Source: Clostridium homopropionicum DSM 5847 (GTDB lineage: Bacteria > Bacillota > Clostridia > Clostridiales > Clostridiaceae). From it: a stretch of 40,110 nucleotides of DNA. The translations under genes and the position numbers were made by a program. The stretch spans positions 1-40,110 of the forward strand of contig NZ_LHUR01000032.1 of the NCBI RefSeq assembly GCF_001263795.1, read 5' to 3'. Under the pieces are notes generated by a model that worked only from the letters and a program-made list of their open reading frames with translations, had not been told where the DNA came from and ran no database searches. The stretch's first letter is position 1. Each line of letters begins with the position of its first letter. Below, piece after piece: positions 1 through 7,679 of the stretch.

Positions 1-10
1 AATTGCTTCT

Positions 11-102
11 CGATTACAAAACAGGCATTACGGATACAAAAACTGCGTTTCGGTTACAAATATTTAGTTGTCGATTACAAAGGTGGCTTTTCATTTTACA
101 AA
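11..102. repeat. Five phased CGRTTACAAA direct repeats
   Basis: Five copies of a ten-base motif (consensus CGRTTACAAA, the last degenerate as ATTTTACAAA) begin at 11, 31, 51, 72 and 93, a period of 20-21 bp or about two helical turns. The bases between copies vary, but two copies are followed by a GTGGCTT-like string. Such helically phased short repeats suit cooperative binding by one protein; multiple phased end repeats are known for IS21-type transposase ends. The window starts inside the array, so its left extent is unknown, and no transposase is visible here. The transposon-end reading is inference. Confidence 0.7.
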
Positions 103-165
103 GTGGCTTCTTGCTTTTCTATTAACCTTCATAAATTTTATTTAGAAATATTTCACATCAAGCAG

Positions 166-200
166 TTGTAATATATACAAAAATAGTGTAAAATTACACT
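166..200. promoter_or_regulatory. Two palindromes in promoter region of first operon
   Basis: Two perfect inverted repeats precede the GTG start at 237: TTGTA-ATATA-TACAA at 166-180 and AGTGTAA-AA-TTACACT at 185-200. An AT-rich TATAAAGATAAT stretch (200-211) follows and could hold the -10 box; no good -35 is visible. A further TACACT half site lies at about 213-218. The arrangement is typical of a repressor operator, and the XRE regulator encoded second in this operon is the obvious candidate ligand. Binding is inferred, not shown. Confidence 0.45.
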
Positions 201-236
201 ATAAAGATAATAGTACACTGAGATAGGAGATAATAA

Positions 237-860
237 GTGAAGAAAGTATTTAAAACAATATGCATGATATTTATAAGTATTATATTTGTTTTTAATCTAT
301 CAAAGGTTCCTACATATTTAGAATTTAAAAGCTACCTAAAAACCAACTATCCAGCAAAAGACTTTAATGTTAGCTGGATTAAATATAATTTTATTTATGG
401 TGGATCATTCTCAAAGGTAGTTTGCACAGCAGATAACACGACTTTCCAAATAAATAAAGGAAAAACTTATATAAGTGATAATTACTATTTAACTAAGAAT
501 ACAAATGCAATGAATAAAATTCTAAGAGAAAACTTATATAGTGAAAATGAAGAATTAAATAGTTTAGTAAGATCAGTATATGGAAGTTCTAATAGTTTAA
601 ATCATGATCAGGTAAAAGACTACAAACAAATAGTAGATAGTATAGGTATAAGTTTTTATAGTGATAAAATTATAAATAAAAGGCATATAGCACAACTAAT
701 ACATGAAGTAATTGAAGTTTACAAAAGAAATAATATTAAATTTAATCAGATATCAACAGACTTTGAAATGGATGGTCACGTATATTCAATAGTTTTAAAA
801 GATGAGCAATTAGGCTATGATGTAAATGCGATAGTTTCAAGTATAAGGAATATAAAATAA
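237..860 (+). CDS. Hypothetical membrane-anchored or secreted protein
   Basis: A 207-residue protein with a GTG start, chosen because AGGAG (225-229) lies seven bases upstream. Residues about 4-22 form one hydrophobic helix (signal anchor or signal peptide), so most of the chain is expected outside the membrane. The rest is charged and Tyr/Asn-rich, with a segment around residues 45-80 (Y-N-F-I-Y-G-G, then a following strand-rich part) loosely recalling the N-terminal domain of Bacillus YfjL-like proteins; this resemblance is from memory and weak. It is the first gene of an apparent operon with the XRE regulator, DUF2157 and GDYXXLXY genes, and the palindromes upstream suggest regulated expression. 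No catalytic motif is recognisable. Confidence 0.75.
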   Translation: MKKVFKTICMIFISIIFVFNLSKVPTYLEFKSYLKTNYPAKDFNVSWIKYNFIYGGSFSKVVCTADNTTFQINKGKTYISDNYYLTKNTNAMNKILRENLYSENEELNSLVRSVYGSSNSLNHDQVKDYKQIVDSIGISFYSDKIINKRHIAQLIHEVIEVYKRNNIKFNQISTDFEMDGHVYSIVLKDEQLGYDVNAIVSSIRNIK

Positions 861-898
861 TGTGAGATTTATAACATATGAAGGAGCGAGGTGGTAAC

Positions 899-1387
899 TT
901 GAATAAGCTAACACAGGAAGAGTTGAATAGTATAGTTTCAAAGAAATTGAGACTAATAAGAAGTGAATATAATTTTTCTCAAGATAAAATGGCAGAAATA
1001 CTTGGAATTTCTAAAAAAACTTTGATTCAAATTGAGAAAGACAGAACTGAGGCTTCCTGGACTCTTGTAGTAGCAGTATGTGGACTTTTTAGAGAAAGTG
1101 AAGTTCTGAAAATGGTTTTAGGAGAAGAGCCGATTGAAATGGTAGAAGCTATGATTTTTGACAATATAGATTCACCAAAGAATCTAACTGGAGGTGGAAA
1201 GGTTCTCTGGAAGGACATTTTAAGTGAAGGCAAATTTAAGATCCAAAAGAATATTATAAGCTCTCATTATAGAATAATTGATGGACATAACAGAAGGTGG
1301 TACAGCTCCTTTGATAAAGAGTATATATTTGAAAAATTTAATAATTTATTAGAAAGGGGAAGAGATAATGAAGAAGAAGTTGAGTAA
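899..1387 (+). CDS. XRE-family helix-turn-helix regulator
   Basis: A 162-residue protein from a TTG start at 899, preferred over an in-frame ATG at 878 because the ATG has no ribosome site whereas GAGGTGG (888-894) sits just before the TTG. Residues about 14-50 form a Cro/CI-type DNA-binding domain: L-R-x-I-R then S-Q-D-K-M-A-E-I-L-G-I-S as the first helices and K-T-L-I-Q-I-E-K as recognition region. The C-terminal 100 residues are not a recognisable ligand domain. It overlaps the next gene by 20 bases, so the two are translationally coupled. It may control its own operon through the palindromes at 166-200 (inference). Confidence 0.88.
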   Translation: MNKLTQEELNSIVSKKLRLIRSEYNFSQDKMAEILGISKKTLIQIEKDRTEASWTLVVAVCGLFRESEVLKMVLGEEPIEMVEAMIFDNIDSPKNLTGGGKVLWKDILSEGKFKIQKNIISSHYRIIDGHNRRWYSSFDKEYIFEKFNNLLERGRDNEEEVE

Positions 1388-2450
1388 GTCAACCTACAGA
1401 TTTCTATTTAATGAGTTAAAAGGTCATAAAGAAAAGGGCATTATAACTCAGCAGCAAGTAGATGATATGATGACCTACTATGAGGAAGATGCAGGACTAA
1501 GCTTTATAAAAGTGCTAGTTACTATAGGTTCGATTTTAATAGGCCTTGGCATTATTAGCTTTATTGCTAGCAACTGGCAGGAGATAGGTAAATTTGCAAA
1601 AGTTTTAATTATAATCTTTGCTTTAGGTGCTTCTTTATTAAGTTCCTATAAGCTAGAGAAGGTTTATCCTAAGACTTCAAAAGCATTATTGTATTTAAGC
1701 ACTTTAATATACGGAGCAGGAATATTTTTAATGGAGCAAACTTTCAACTATAGTACTGAGGTTACCCTAGGATTTTCTCTTTGGGTATTAGGTACCGTTG
1801 TAGCATCACTGCTATTCAAAGAAAAGTATATTTTTATATTTTCACACATTCTTTCAATAATATTTATTTCTGGAAGCTTTAATGAAAATATAGTAGTTAT
1901 AAGTTTATTTTACGTTATAGTGTTTTATATAGGAAATAAGTATTTTAATCATTCAAAGCTAGTTACCTTCTTTAATAACTTAGTGGCTTTAGATTTTTGT
2001 TTATATTTCTTAAATCATTTAAATTTAGATGGAATATATATAGCTATAATTTTCTTTATACTAGGAAATCTAATGTATTATGTAAATCATAAATTAAATC
2101 CAGAAGTGTTTAATCTACAAGGTATTATTGTTACAGGAATAAGCGGAATTTTCTTAACTTATAAGGATATATGGCAGCAGCTGTCTTTTATTAAGAATGG
2201 GAACTATGTAGCTATAGGATTTGGTATCATTATAGTGTTGTATTTTCTATCATTAGTAAGAAAGGGAAGCTTAATTGCTCTGATTTTTACCTGTATAATA
2301 ATTTTAAGGTACTACTTTGATACTTTATATGATTTTATGCCTAAATCTCTATTTTTTATCATTGGAGGATTCATTTTGCTAGGCTTTGGTTATTATTTTG
2401 AAAGGCTGAGAAAAAATGAAGGGGGTATAATCCATGAAAAGGATAGTTAA
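1368..2450 (+). CDS. DUF2157 polytopic membrane protein
   Basis: A 360-residue integral membrane protein. The N-terminal 45 residues are soluble (Y-R-F-L-F-N-E-L-K, then Q-Q-V-D-D-M-M-x-Y-Y), followed by about ten hydrophobic helices; the first carries G-S-I-L-I-G-L-G-I-I-S-F-I-A-S-N-W, the typical DUF2157 signature ending in A-S-N-W. DUF2157 proteins are commonly encoded next to GDYXXLXY proteins, as here. The function of the family is unknown. It overlaps the regulator gene upstream and the GDYXXLXY gene downstream (17 bases), so the three are very likely one transcript. Confidence 0.88.
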   Translation: MKKKLSKSTYRFLFNELKGHKEKGIITQQQVDDMMTYYEEDAGLSFIKVLVTIGSILIGLGIISFIASNWQEIGKFAKVLIIIFALGASLLSSYKLEKVYPKTSKALLYLSTLIYGAGIFLMEQTFNYSTEVTLGFSLWVLGTVVASLLFKEKYIFIFSHILSIIFISGSFNENIVVISLFYVIVFYIGNKYFNHSKLVTFFNNLVALDFCLYFLNHLNLDGIYIAIIFFILGNLMYYVNHKLNPEVFNLQGIIVTGISGIFLTYKDIWQQLSFIKNGNYVAIGFGIIIVLYFLSLVRKGSLIALIFTCIIILRYYFDTLYDFMPKSLFFIIGGFILLGFGYYFERLRKNEGGIIHEKDS

Positions 2451-3009
2451 ATCAAGAAAATTTAGATATTTAGCTGCGTTTATTACAATGGTTGTAGTTC
2501 TGCTATCTATGACAATACAGCCAATGCTTACAAAGTCTATGGGAACAGAAATATTGATTAAAACAAAGCCCTTGGATCCGACAGATGTTTTTAGAGGAGA
2601 TTATGTTAGACTTAACTATGAAATAAATGAAATTCCTGATGAGAAACTTGATGAGGATATTCTAGAATACAAATCAACTAAGGATGAATATAATCCTTAT
2701 GAAGATTTAAGAGGGAAAAATATTTATGTTACTCTAAAGAAAAATGGCAACTATTACGAATTAGATAAAGCAACCCTGAAGAAACCAAAGGAAGGCATTT
2801 ATTTAAAGGCTAAATATTACCATAGTTTATTCTTACAAGAGGTGACAAACAAACCTAGTGGTATAGTTGTAAATTACAGGCTAGATAATTACTTTGTACC
2901 GGAGAATACTGGAAAAGAACTTGAGGAAAAGGCTTCAAAGGGTGAAATTTTGGCTAAAATTAAGGTTTATAAAGGATATGGCTTATTAACAGAGTTAGTA
3001 ACTCAATAA
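2434..3009 (+). CDS. GDYXXLXY-domain membrane-anchored protein
   Basis: A 191-residue protein with an N-terminal membrane helix at about residues 11-28 and an extracytoplasmic domain. The family motif G-D-Y-V-R-L-N-Y is at residues 55-62, preceded by L-D-P-T-D-V-F-R, the typical lead-in. GDYXXLXY proteins are found with DUF2157/DUF4401 membrane proteins and presumably act with them; no biochemical role is known to me. The start codon lies inside the preceding gene with GAAGGGGG upstream. A hairpin follows the stop, making this the last gene of the operon. Confidence 0.9.
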   Translation: MKRIVKSRKFRYLAAFITMVVVLLSMTIQPMLTKSMGTEILIKTKPLDPTDVFRGDYVRLNYEINEIPDEKLDEDILEYKSTKDEYNPYEDLRGKNIYVTLKKNGNYYELDKATLKKPKEGIYLKAKYYHSLFLQEVTNKPSGIVVNYRLDNYFVPENTGKELEEKASKGEILAKIKVYKGYGLLTELVTQ

Positions 3010-3014
3010 ATATA

Positions 3015-3053
3015 AAAGCTGTATTAGTCAATTGATATGATTAATATAGCTTT
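3015..3053 (+). terminator. Stem-loop after the GDYXXLXY gene
   Basis: AAAGCTGTATTA (3015-3026) pairs with TAATATAGCTTT (3042-3053) with one G-U pair and a 15-base loop, followed by a weakly T-rich stretch. It is a plausible but AT-rich intrinsic terminator for the four-gene operon, just before the MATE gene. Confidence 0.5.
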
Positions 3054-3117
3054 ATTCATTTGTAATAATAATATATAATGGGTAATGGTTGGACATAATT
3101 AGCAGGCAGGTGATACA

Positions 3118-4476
3118 ATGAAAAATAAATTGACAGAAGGCAAAATACTACCAACCTTAGTAAAATTAGCAATTCCTATAATGGGCACTTCTTTTGTTCA
3201 AATGGCTTATAATATGACAGATATGATTTACATTGGGAGACTAGGCAGTAGTGCTGTTGCCGGAATTGGTACTGCAGGATTTTTTACTTGGTTTGCCATG
3301 GCACTTATTCTTATATCCAGAGTAGGAGCTGAAATAGGAGTTTCTCAAGCTATAGGCAAAGATAATTTACATACTGCAAAAAAATACGCTGAAAATACTA
3401 TTATTTTAAACGTAATTATTGGTATAGCATATGGTATAGTACTAATTTTATTTAGAAAACCTCTTATAGGTTTTTTTAATCTTAACAATGAAAATGTTAT
3501 AAATGTTGCTATAGAATATCTAGTAATTATAGCTATTGGCATAAATTTTTACTTCATAAACCCTGTTTTTACTGGAATTTATAATGGTTCAGGAGACAGC
3601 AAAACACCTTTTAGATTTAATGTTATAGGGTTAGTGTGCAACATGATACTTGATCCAGTACTTATTTTTGGATTGGGACCGATTCCAGCTCTTGGAGTTA
3701 AAGGAGCAGCAATAGCAACGGTATTTTCTCAAGCAGTGGTGACAGTATTATTTTTGATATCTGCAAAACATTATGTTTTTATTAGGGATTTTTCTATTAA
3801 AGAATTTGATTTAGAATATGTAAAAAAAATATGTAAGGTAGGAATCCCCGTTGCTTTGCAGAATGGTATGTTCTGTATTTTTGCTATGGTTATTGCAAGA
3901 ATTGTGGCAGGTTGGGGAGAAGTTCCAGTAGCAGTTCAAAAGGTAGGTTCGCAAATTGAAGCTATTTCTTGGATGACTGCAGGAGGTTTCCAGACAGCTA
4001 TAGGCGCTTTTGTAGGACAAAACTATGGTGGAGGGAAATGGGATAGAATAGTTAAAGGCTATAAGGCTGCAATGTTGAGTGTAAGTATTATAGGGATTTT
4101 TGCAACTGTCTTATTGATATTCGCTGCAGCACCTATTTTTTCTTTTTTCATACCAGAGAAGGAAGCTTTACCCTATGGTGTAGCTTATCTGAGGATACTT
4201 GGGGTATCTCAGCTATTTATGTGTATAGAAATAGCTACTGCTGGGGCCTTTAATGGAATGGGAAAAACAATGCCGCCTTCTCTTATAAGTACTATATTTA
4301 CAGGGCTTAGGATACCTGCAGCACTAATTTTATCTTCTCCGAGTATATTAGGATTAAATGGAGTATGGTGGAGCATAAGCATAAGCAGCATTATTAAGGG
4401 AATAGTCCTTACTGCTTGGTTTATAACATATTTGAAGTTAAAACCCGTAAATTTAAATATTCAAAATACAAATTAA
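3118..4476 (+). CDS. MATE-family multidrug efflux transporter
   Basis: A 452-residue protein with about 12 membrane helices, the usual MATE length. Two homologous MatE halves lie at about residues 17-180 and 240-400. Diagnostic features are the opening I-L-P-T-L-V-K-L-A-I-P-I, then M-A-Y-N-M-T-D-M-I-Y-I-G-R-L-G (NorM/DinF-like helix 1), and G-F-Q-T-A-I-G-A-F-V-G-Q-N-Y-G in the second half. Family members export cationic or other toxic compounds by Na+ or H+ antiport; the substrate cannot be read here. Start: ATG at 3118 with AGGTGA at 3108-3113; a TATAAT at 3074-3079 may be its -10 box. It is monocistronic and convergent with the next gene. Confidence 0.95.
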   Translation: MKNKLTEGKILPTLVKLAIPIMGTSFVQMAYNMTDMIYIGRLGSSAVAGIGTAGFFTWFAMALILISRVGAEIGVSQAIGKDNLHTAKKYAENTIILNVIIGIAYGIVLILFRKPLIGFFNLNNENVINVAIEYLVIIAIGINFYFINPVFTGIYNGSGDSKTPFRFNVIGLVCNMILDPVLIFGLGPIPALGVKGAAIATVFSQAVVTVLFLISAKHYVFIRDFSIKEFDLEYVKKICKVGIPVALQNGMFCIFAMVIARIVAGWGEVPVAVQKVGSQIEAISWMTAGGFQTAIGAFVGQNYGGGKWDRIVKGYKAAMLSVSIIGIFATVLLIFAAAPIFSFFIPEKEALPYGVAYLRILGVSQLFMCIEIATAGAFNGMGKTMPPSLISTIFTGLRIPAALILSSPSILGLNGVWWSISISSIIKGIVLTAWFITYLKLKPVNLNIQNTN

Positions 4477-4482
4477 GTTGAC

Positions 4483-4569
4483 AGTAACCAGTAACCAATT
4501 CCCGGTAACCGGTTATAGATATTTTGCTTTAGCAAAATCACCTTTGATGTTTTCTGGTTACTGGCTACT
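4483..4569. repeat. Compound hairpin element between convergent genes
   Basis: AGTAACCAGTAACCA (4483-4497) pairs with TGGTTACTGGCTACT (4555-4569), 14 of 15 positions matching. Inside lie a near-palindrome CCGGTAACCGG (4502-4512) and a perfect stem ATTTTGCT-TT-AGCAAAAT (4521-4538). The CAGTAACCAGTAACC repeat style suggests a dispersed palindromic element. It occupies the gap between convergent MATE and coat-like genes, overlapping neither, and may serve as a two-way terminator. Confidence 0.65.
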
Positions 4570-4573
4570 TCTT

Positions 4574-5032
4574 TTAAGAAACTGTATACCAGCCTCTTGA
4601 GTGCATTGCATTAAATAGTGTTTCAGCATGCCCTTGTTCTTCCTGTTGAATATGTTGAAGCTGCTTTCTTATGTTAGGATCCATTGATTCTAAAACTGCA
4701 GTGTTATAGGAGCTGGTAACATGTTTTTCAGTTATCAAGGCATCATTTAATAGCTGTGCATCTGTAATTCCGATATCAGACTGCATATTGGATAAATCTC
4801 CTTGAGGTTTTGAATAGCTTTCAAAGATATTCTGCTTTGCTATTCCATTTTGAGTAAGTATTCCTTTAAGTGTAGTTGCATGCTCCATTTCTTTTGTTGC
4901 AAGATCACTGAAAACTTGCTTTAGCTGTGCATCAGAGGACATAGAAGCATATTGCTCATATTTCCTTATACAAAGATATTCAGCATTTAAATTGTCCTCG
5001 ATTAAAGTTTTTTCCTTATTAGTAAGAGGCAT
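4574..5032 (-). CDS. CotF-like spore coat protein, ferritin-like fold
   Basis: A 152-residue protein starting at the ATG at 5032, which has AAAGGAG a few bases upstream; a longer TTG-started form would place that ribosome site inside the gene and is rejected. The sequence is helical with a ferritin-like pattern: N-A-E-Y-L near residue 18, K-E-M-E-H at 47-51, E-K-H-V-T-S-S-Y-N in the third helix and E-E-Q-G-H-A-E near the C-terminus. This matches the coat-protein F (CotF)/DUF-type ferritin-like family of spore formers. The paired E-x-x-H motifs could bind metal, but family members are mainly known as coat or spore-associated proteins. It is divergent from the aminopeptidase gene (79-base gap). 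Confidence 0.85.
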   Translation of the reverse strand: MPLTNKEKTLIEDNLNAEYLCIRKYEQYASMSSDAQLKQVFSDLATKEMEHATTLKGILTQNGIAKQNIFESYSKPQGDLSNMQSDIGITDAQLLNDALITEKHVTSSYNTAVLESMDPNIRKQLQHIQQEEQGHAETLFNAMHSRGWYTVS

Positions 5033-5129
5033 AAATAAAACTCCTTTCAATACAAATTTAATACATACATAGTATTACCAAAGAAAACAAATTATATTTA
5101 TAAATAATAAGTAATTGGAGGAATGAAAA

Positions 5130-6245
5130 ATGATAGATCCAAGACAAAGTAAACTTGCAAGAAATCTAATAAACTATTCTTGCAGATTAAAAGAGGGGGA
5201 GAGGGTACTAATAGAGGCCTTTGACCCAGATTTAACCTTTGTAACAGAGCTAATTAAGGCAGCCTATGAAGCAAAAGCAATACCTTTTGTTACTGTAAAA
5301 AACAAGGCTGTAGACAGAGCAATTCTTATGAATTGCAGTGAAGAACAAATAAAAATGATGGCAAAATATGAAGCTACAAGGATGTCTGACATGGATGCTT
5401 ACATAGGTGTAAGAGCTTCTATGAATACCAATGAACAATCAGATGTGCCTAGTGAAAAACTTACTATATATAATAAGTATTTCTGGAATGAAGTTCATGG
5501 AAAAATAAGAGTTCCAAAAACTAGGTGGGTTGTTTTAAGATACCCTACAGCTTCAATGGCACAAGGAGCTGACATGAGTACAGAAGCCTTTGAGGATTTT
5601 TATTTTAATGTATGTAATCTTAACTACGACAAAATGTCAAAAGCTATGGATAGTCTAGTTAAAGTCCTAGAAAAAACTGATAAAGTTCATATAGTAGGAA
5701 AAGATACGGACCTTACTTTTTCAATAAAAGGTCTTCCTGCTATAAAATGTGCAGGATCAGCTAATATTCCTGATGGGGAAGTATTTACGGCGCCAGTTAA
5801 AAACTCTGTAAATGGATATATAACCTACAATACACCTGCTGTACATGATGGATTTACATTTGAAAATATTAGGCTGGAATTTAAGGATGGTAAAATAGTA
5901 AAAGCTACAGCAAATGATACAGAAAGAATAAATAATATATTTGATACAGATGAAGGGTCAAGATATGTAGGAGAATTTGCTTTAGGAGTAAATCCATATA
6001 TCCTTAAGCCAATGAAGGATACTTTATTTGATGAAAAAATTTCAGGTTCTATCCATTTTACACCAGGAGCTTCTTATGATGAATGTGATAATGGCAACAA
6101 ATCTTCAGTTCACTGGGACTTAGTTTATATACAAAGACCTGAATATGGTGGAGGAGAAATATATTTTGATGATGTGTTAGTGAGAAAAGATGGATTGTTT
6201 GTTATTGACGAATTGAAGTGGTTAAATCCAGAGAATTTATTATAA
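5130..6245 (+). CDS. M29-family aminopeptidase (AmpS/PepS type)
   Basis: A 371-residue cytosolic metallo-aminopeptidase of the thermophilic aminopeptidase (M29) family, which removes N-terminal residues from peptides using two metal ions. Likely ligands are visible: E217 in N-I-P-D-G-E-V-F, E282 in G-E-F-A-L-G-V-N-P, H309 in S-I-H-F, and H328/D330 in H-W-D-L-V. The N-terminal portion (1-140) has the usual A-R-N-L-I-N-Y and G-E-R-V-L-I-E-A features. Length is a little short of the common 400-410 residues. Start ATG at 5130 follows TTGGAGG. It is monocistronic and followed by a strong two-way hairpin. Confidence 0.93.
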   Translation: MIDPRQSKLARNLINYSCRLKEGERVLIEAFDPDLTFVTELIKAAYEAKAIPFVTVKNKAVDRAILMNCSEEQIKMMAKYEATRMSDMDAYIGVRASMNTNEQSDVPSEKLTIYNKYFWNEVHGKIRVPKTRWVVLRYPTASMAQGADMSTEAFEDFYFNVCNLNYDKMSKAMDSLVKVLEKTDKVHIVGKDTDLTFSIKGLPAIKCAGSANIPDGEVFTAPVKNSVNGYITYNTPAVHDGFTFENIRLEFKDGKIVKATANDTERINNIFDTDEGSRYVGEFALGVNPYILKPMKDTLFDEKISGSIHFTPGASYDECDNGNKSSVHWDLVYIQRPEYGGGEIYFDDVLVRKDGLFVIDELKWLNPENLL

Positions 6246-6248
6246 AAA

Positions 6249-6293
6249 ATGTGAGCAGACCCCTGGGATATGTTCCCATGGGTCTGCTCACAT
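6249..6293. terminator. Long REP-like palindrome, likely two-way terminator
   Basis: Arms 6249-6268 and 6274-6293 match at 19 of 20 positions around a five-base loop; the core reads GCAGACCCCTGGGA / TCCCATGGGTCTGC. An A-run precedes and a T-rich run follows, so it can terminate both the aminopeptidase gene and the convergent aminotransferase gene. The core resembles the palindromes at 19221-19267 and 22019-22059, so it is probably a copy of a dispersed element. Confidence 0.8.
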
Positions 6294-6296
6294 CAT

Positions 6297-7478
6297 TTAT
6301 TTAAATTCTTCCATTAATTTTTCAAAGGCTGGGATAGATCTTTCTATTATATCAAATTTTACGCAATAGGACATTCTGAAATATCCAGGACATCCAAAGC
6401 CGCTGCCAGGTACAAGAAGTAAGTTGTATTTCATTGCTCTATTAACAAATTCTACATCATCATCTATAAGTGCTTTAGGAAATAAGTAAAATGCACCTTC
6501 AGGTTTAACGCATTGGAATCCAATTCTAGTTAGATTTTCATATAAAAAGTTTCTTCTCTTTTCATAACCTGAAACATCTACCTTAGCTTCTAATGCATCT
6601 GCTACAACCTTTTGAAATAATCCAGGAGCATTAACGAAACCAAGAGTTCTGTTGCAGAAGGTTAAAGCATTAATAAGAGTGTCTACATCGTCAATATTAC
6701 TGCTGGCTGCTATGTATCCTATTCTCTCTCCAGCAAGACCTAAGGATTTACTAAAGGAATTAACTATTATTGCATTTTTAAAAATAGAAAGTATATTAGG
6801 GACCTTAGCATTATCATAAACAATTTTGTTATATGGTTCATCAGATATTGTATAAATGCTTATACTTAAAGCTTTTTCTTTCTCAGTTATAATAGCATTA
6901 ATTTTTTTTAGGGTTTCTTCTTTATAGATAACTCCAGTAGGATTGTTTGGATTATTTATAATTATAGCCTTTGTTTTAGAGTTAATACTTTTTTCAAAAG
7001 CTGCTAAGTCTGGTTCGAAATTTGTAGTATCAGGAGGAACTACTACGGTTTTTCCGCCACTATTATCTGCATAAGAATTGTATTCTACAAAGTAAGGTGC
7101 AAATACTATTACTTCTTCACCAGGATTTAAAAGAGATTTTAATACAACATTTAATCCGCCAGCTGCACCTACAGTCATTACAACATTATTTGATGTAAGT
7201 TGAACATCGCTTTCCTTTTGTAAAAGATCAGCAATCTTTTGTCTAACTTCTGGATACCCTGCATTGTTCATGTATTTGTGAAGACCTTCTTCTCCACTTA
7301 ATATATGTTTTCTTAAGGATTCAATAACTTCAGCAGGAGGCTCTGCATATGGATTTCCAAGGCTGTAATCATAAACATTTTCTGCCCCAAATTGTTCTGC
7401 AAGCTTAGCACCCTGTTCAAACATCTGTCTTATCCAGGAAGAGTTACTTAAATTTTTTATTATTTTTTCTGAAAACAT
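6297..7478 (-). CDS. Class I/II PLP-dependent aminotransferase
   Basis: A 393-residue cytosolic aminotransferase of fold type I. The PLP lysine is K244 in N-S-F-S-K-S-L-G-L-A-G-E-R-I-G-Y; N-N-P-N-N-P-T-G is at 175-182 and the cofactor-ring aspartate is in S-D-E-P-Y (D213). The carboxylate-binding arginine lies in Y-F-R-M-S-Y near the C-terminus. The family uses 2-oxoglutarate or pyruvate with aspartate, alanine or aromatic amino acids; the substrate is not clear. Such clostridial proteins are usually annotated as pyridoxal phosphate-dependent aminotransferase. Start ATG has AAAAGGGGCG upstream. It is monocistronic and divergent from the helicase gene across 201 bases that contain a small TTTTAG-A-CTAAAA palindrome (7529-7541). 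Confidence 0.94.
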   Translation of the reverse strand: MFSEKIIKNLSNSSWIRQMFEQGAKLAEQFGAENVYDYSLGNPYAEPPAEVIESLRKHILSGEEGLHKYMNNAGYPEVRQKIADLLQKESDVQLTSNNVVMTVGAAGGLNVVLKSLLNPGEEVIVFAPYFVEYNSYADNSGGKTVVVPPDTTNFEPDLAAFEKSINSKTKAIIINNPNNPTGVIYKEETLKKINAIITEKEKALSISIYTISDEPYNKIVYDNAKVPNILSIFKNAIIVNSFSKSLGLAGERIGYIAASSNIDDVDTLINALTFCNRTLGFVNAPGLFQKVVADALEAKVDVSGYEKRRNFLYENLTRIGFQCVKPEGAFYLFPKALIDDDVEFVNRAMKYNLLLVPGSGFGCPGYFRMSYCVKFDIIERSIPAFEKLMEEFK

Positions 7479-7679
7479 AAAACAAATCGCCCCTTTTTTA
7501 GTGTAATTGTAAAGTATATTAACTACTATTTTAGACTAAAAAAGTAATTAATGCTATAAAACTTTAATAAATAGCAATAATTATTAAATGAAAGCCTATA
7601 TTTCTTTAATATTTTGAAGTTTTGTGATAGTATTATTCAAGTGATAAGGTTATAAATAATAACAAAGAAGGTATAAATT

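Noticed and set aside
11-102. CRISPR-like array
   Set aside because: The repeat is only about ten bases with ten-base intervals; CRISPR repeats and spacers are longer, and no cas gene is visible.
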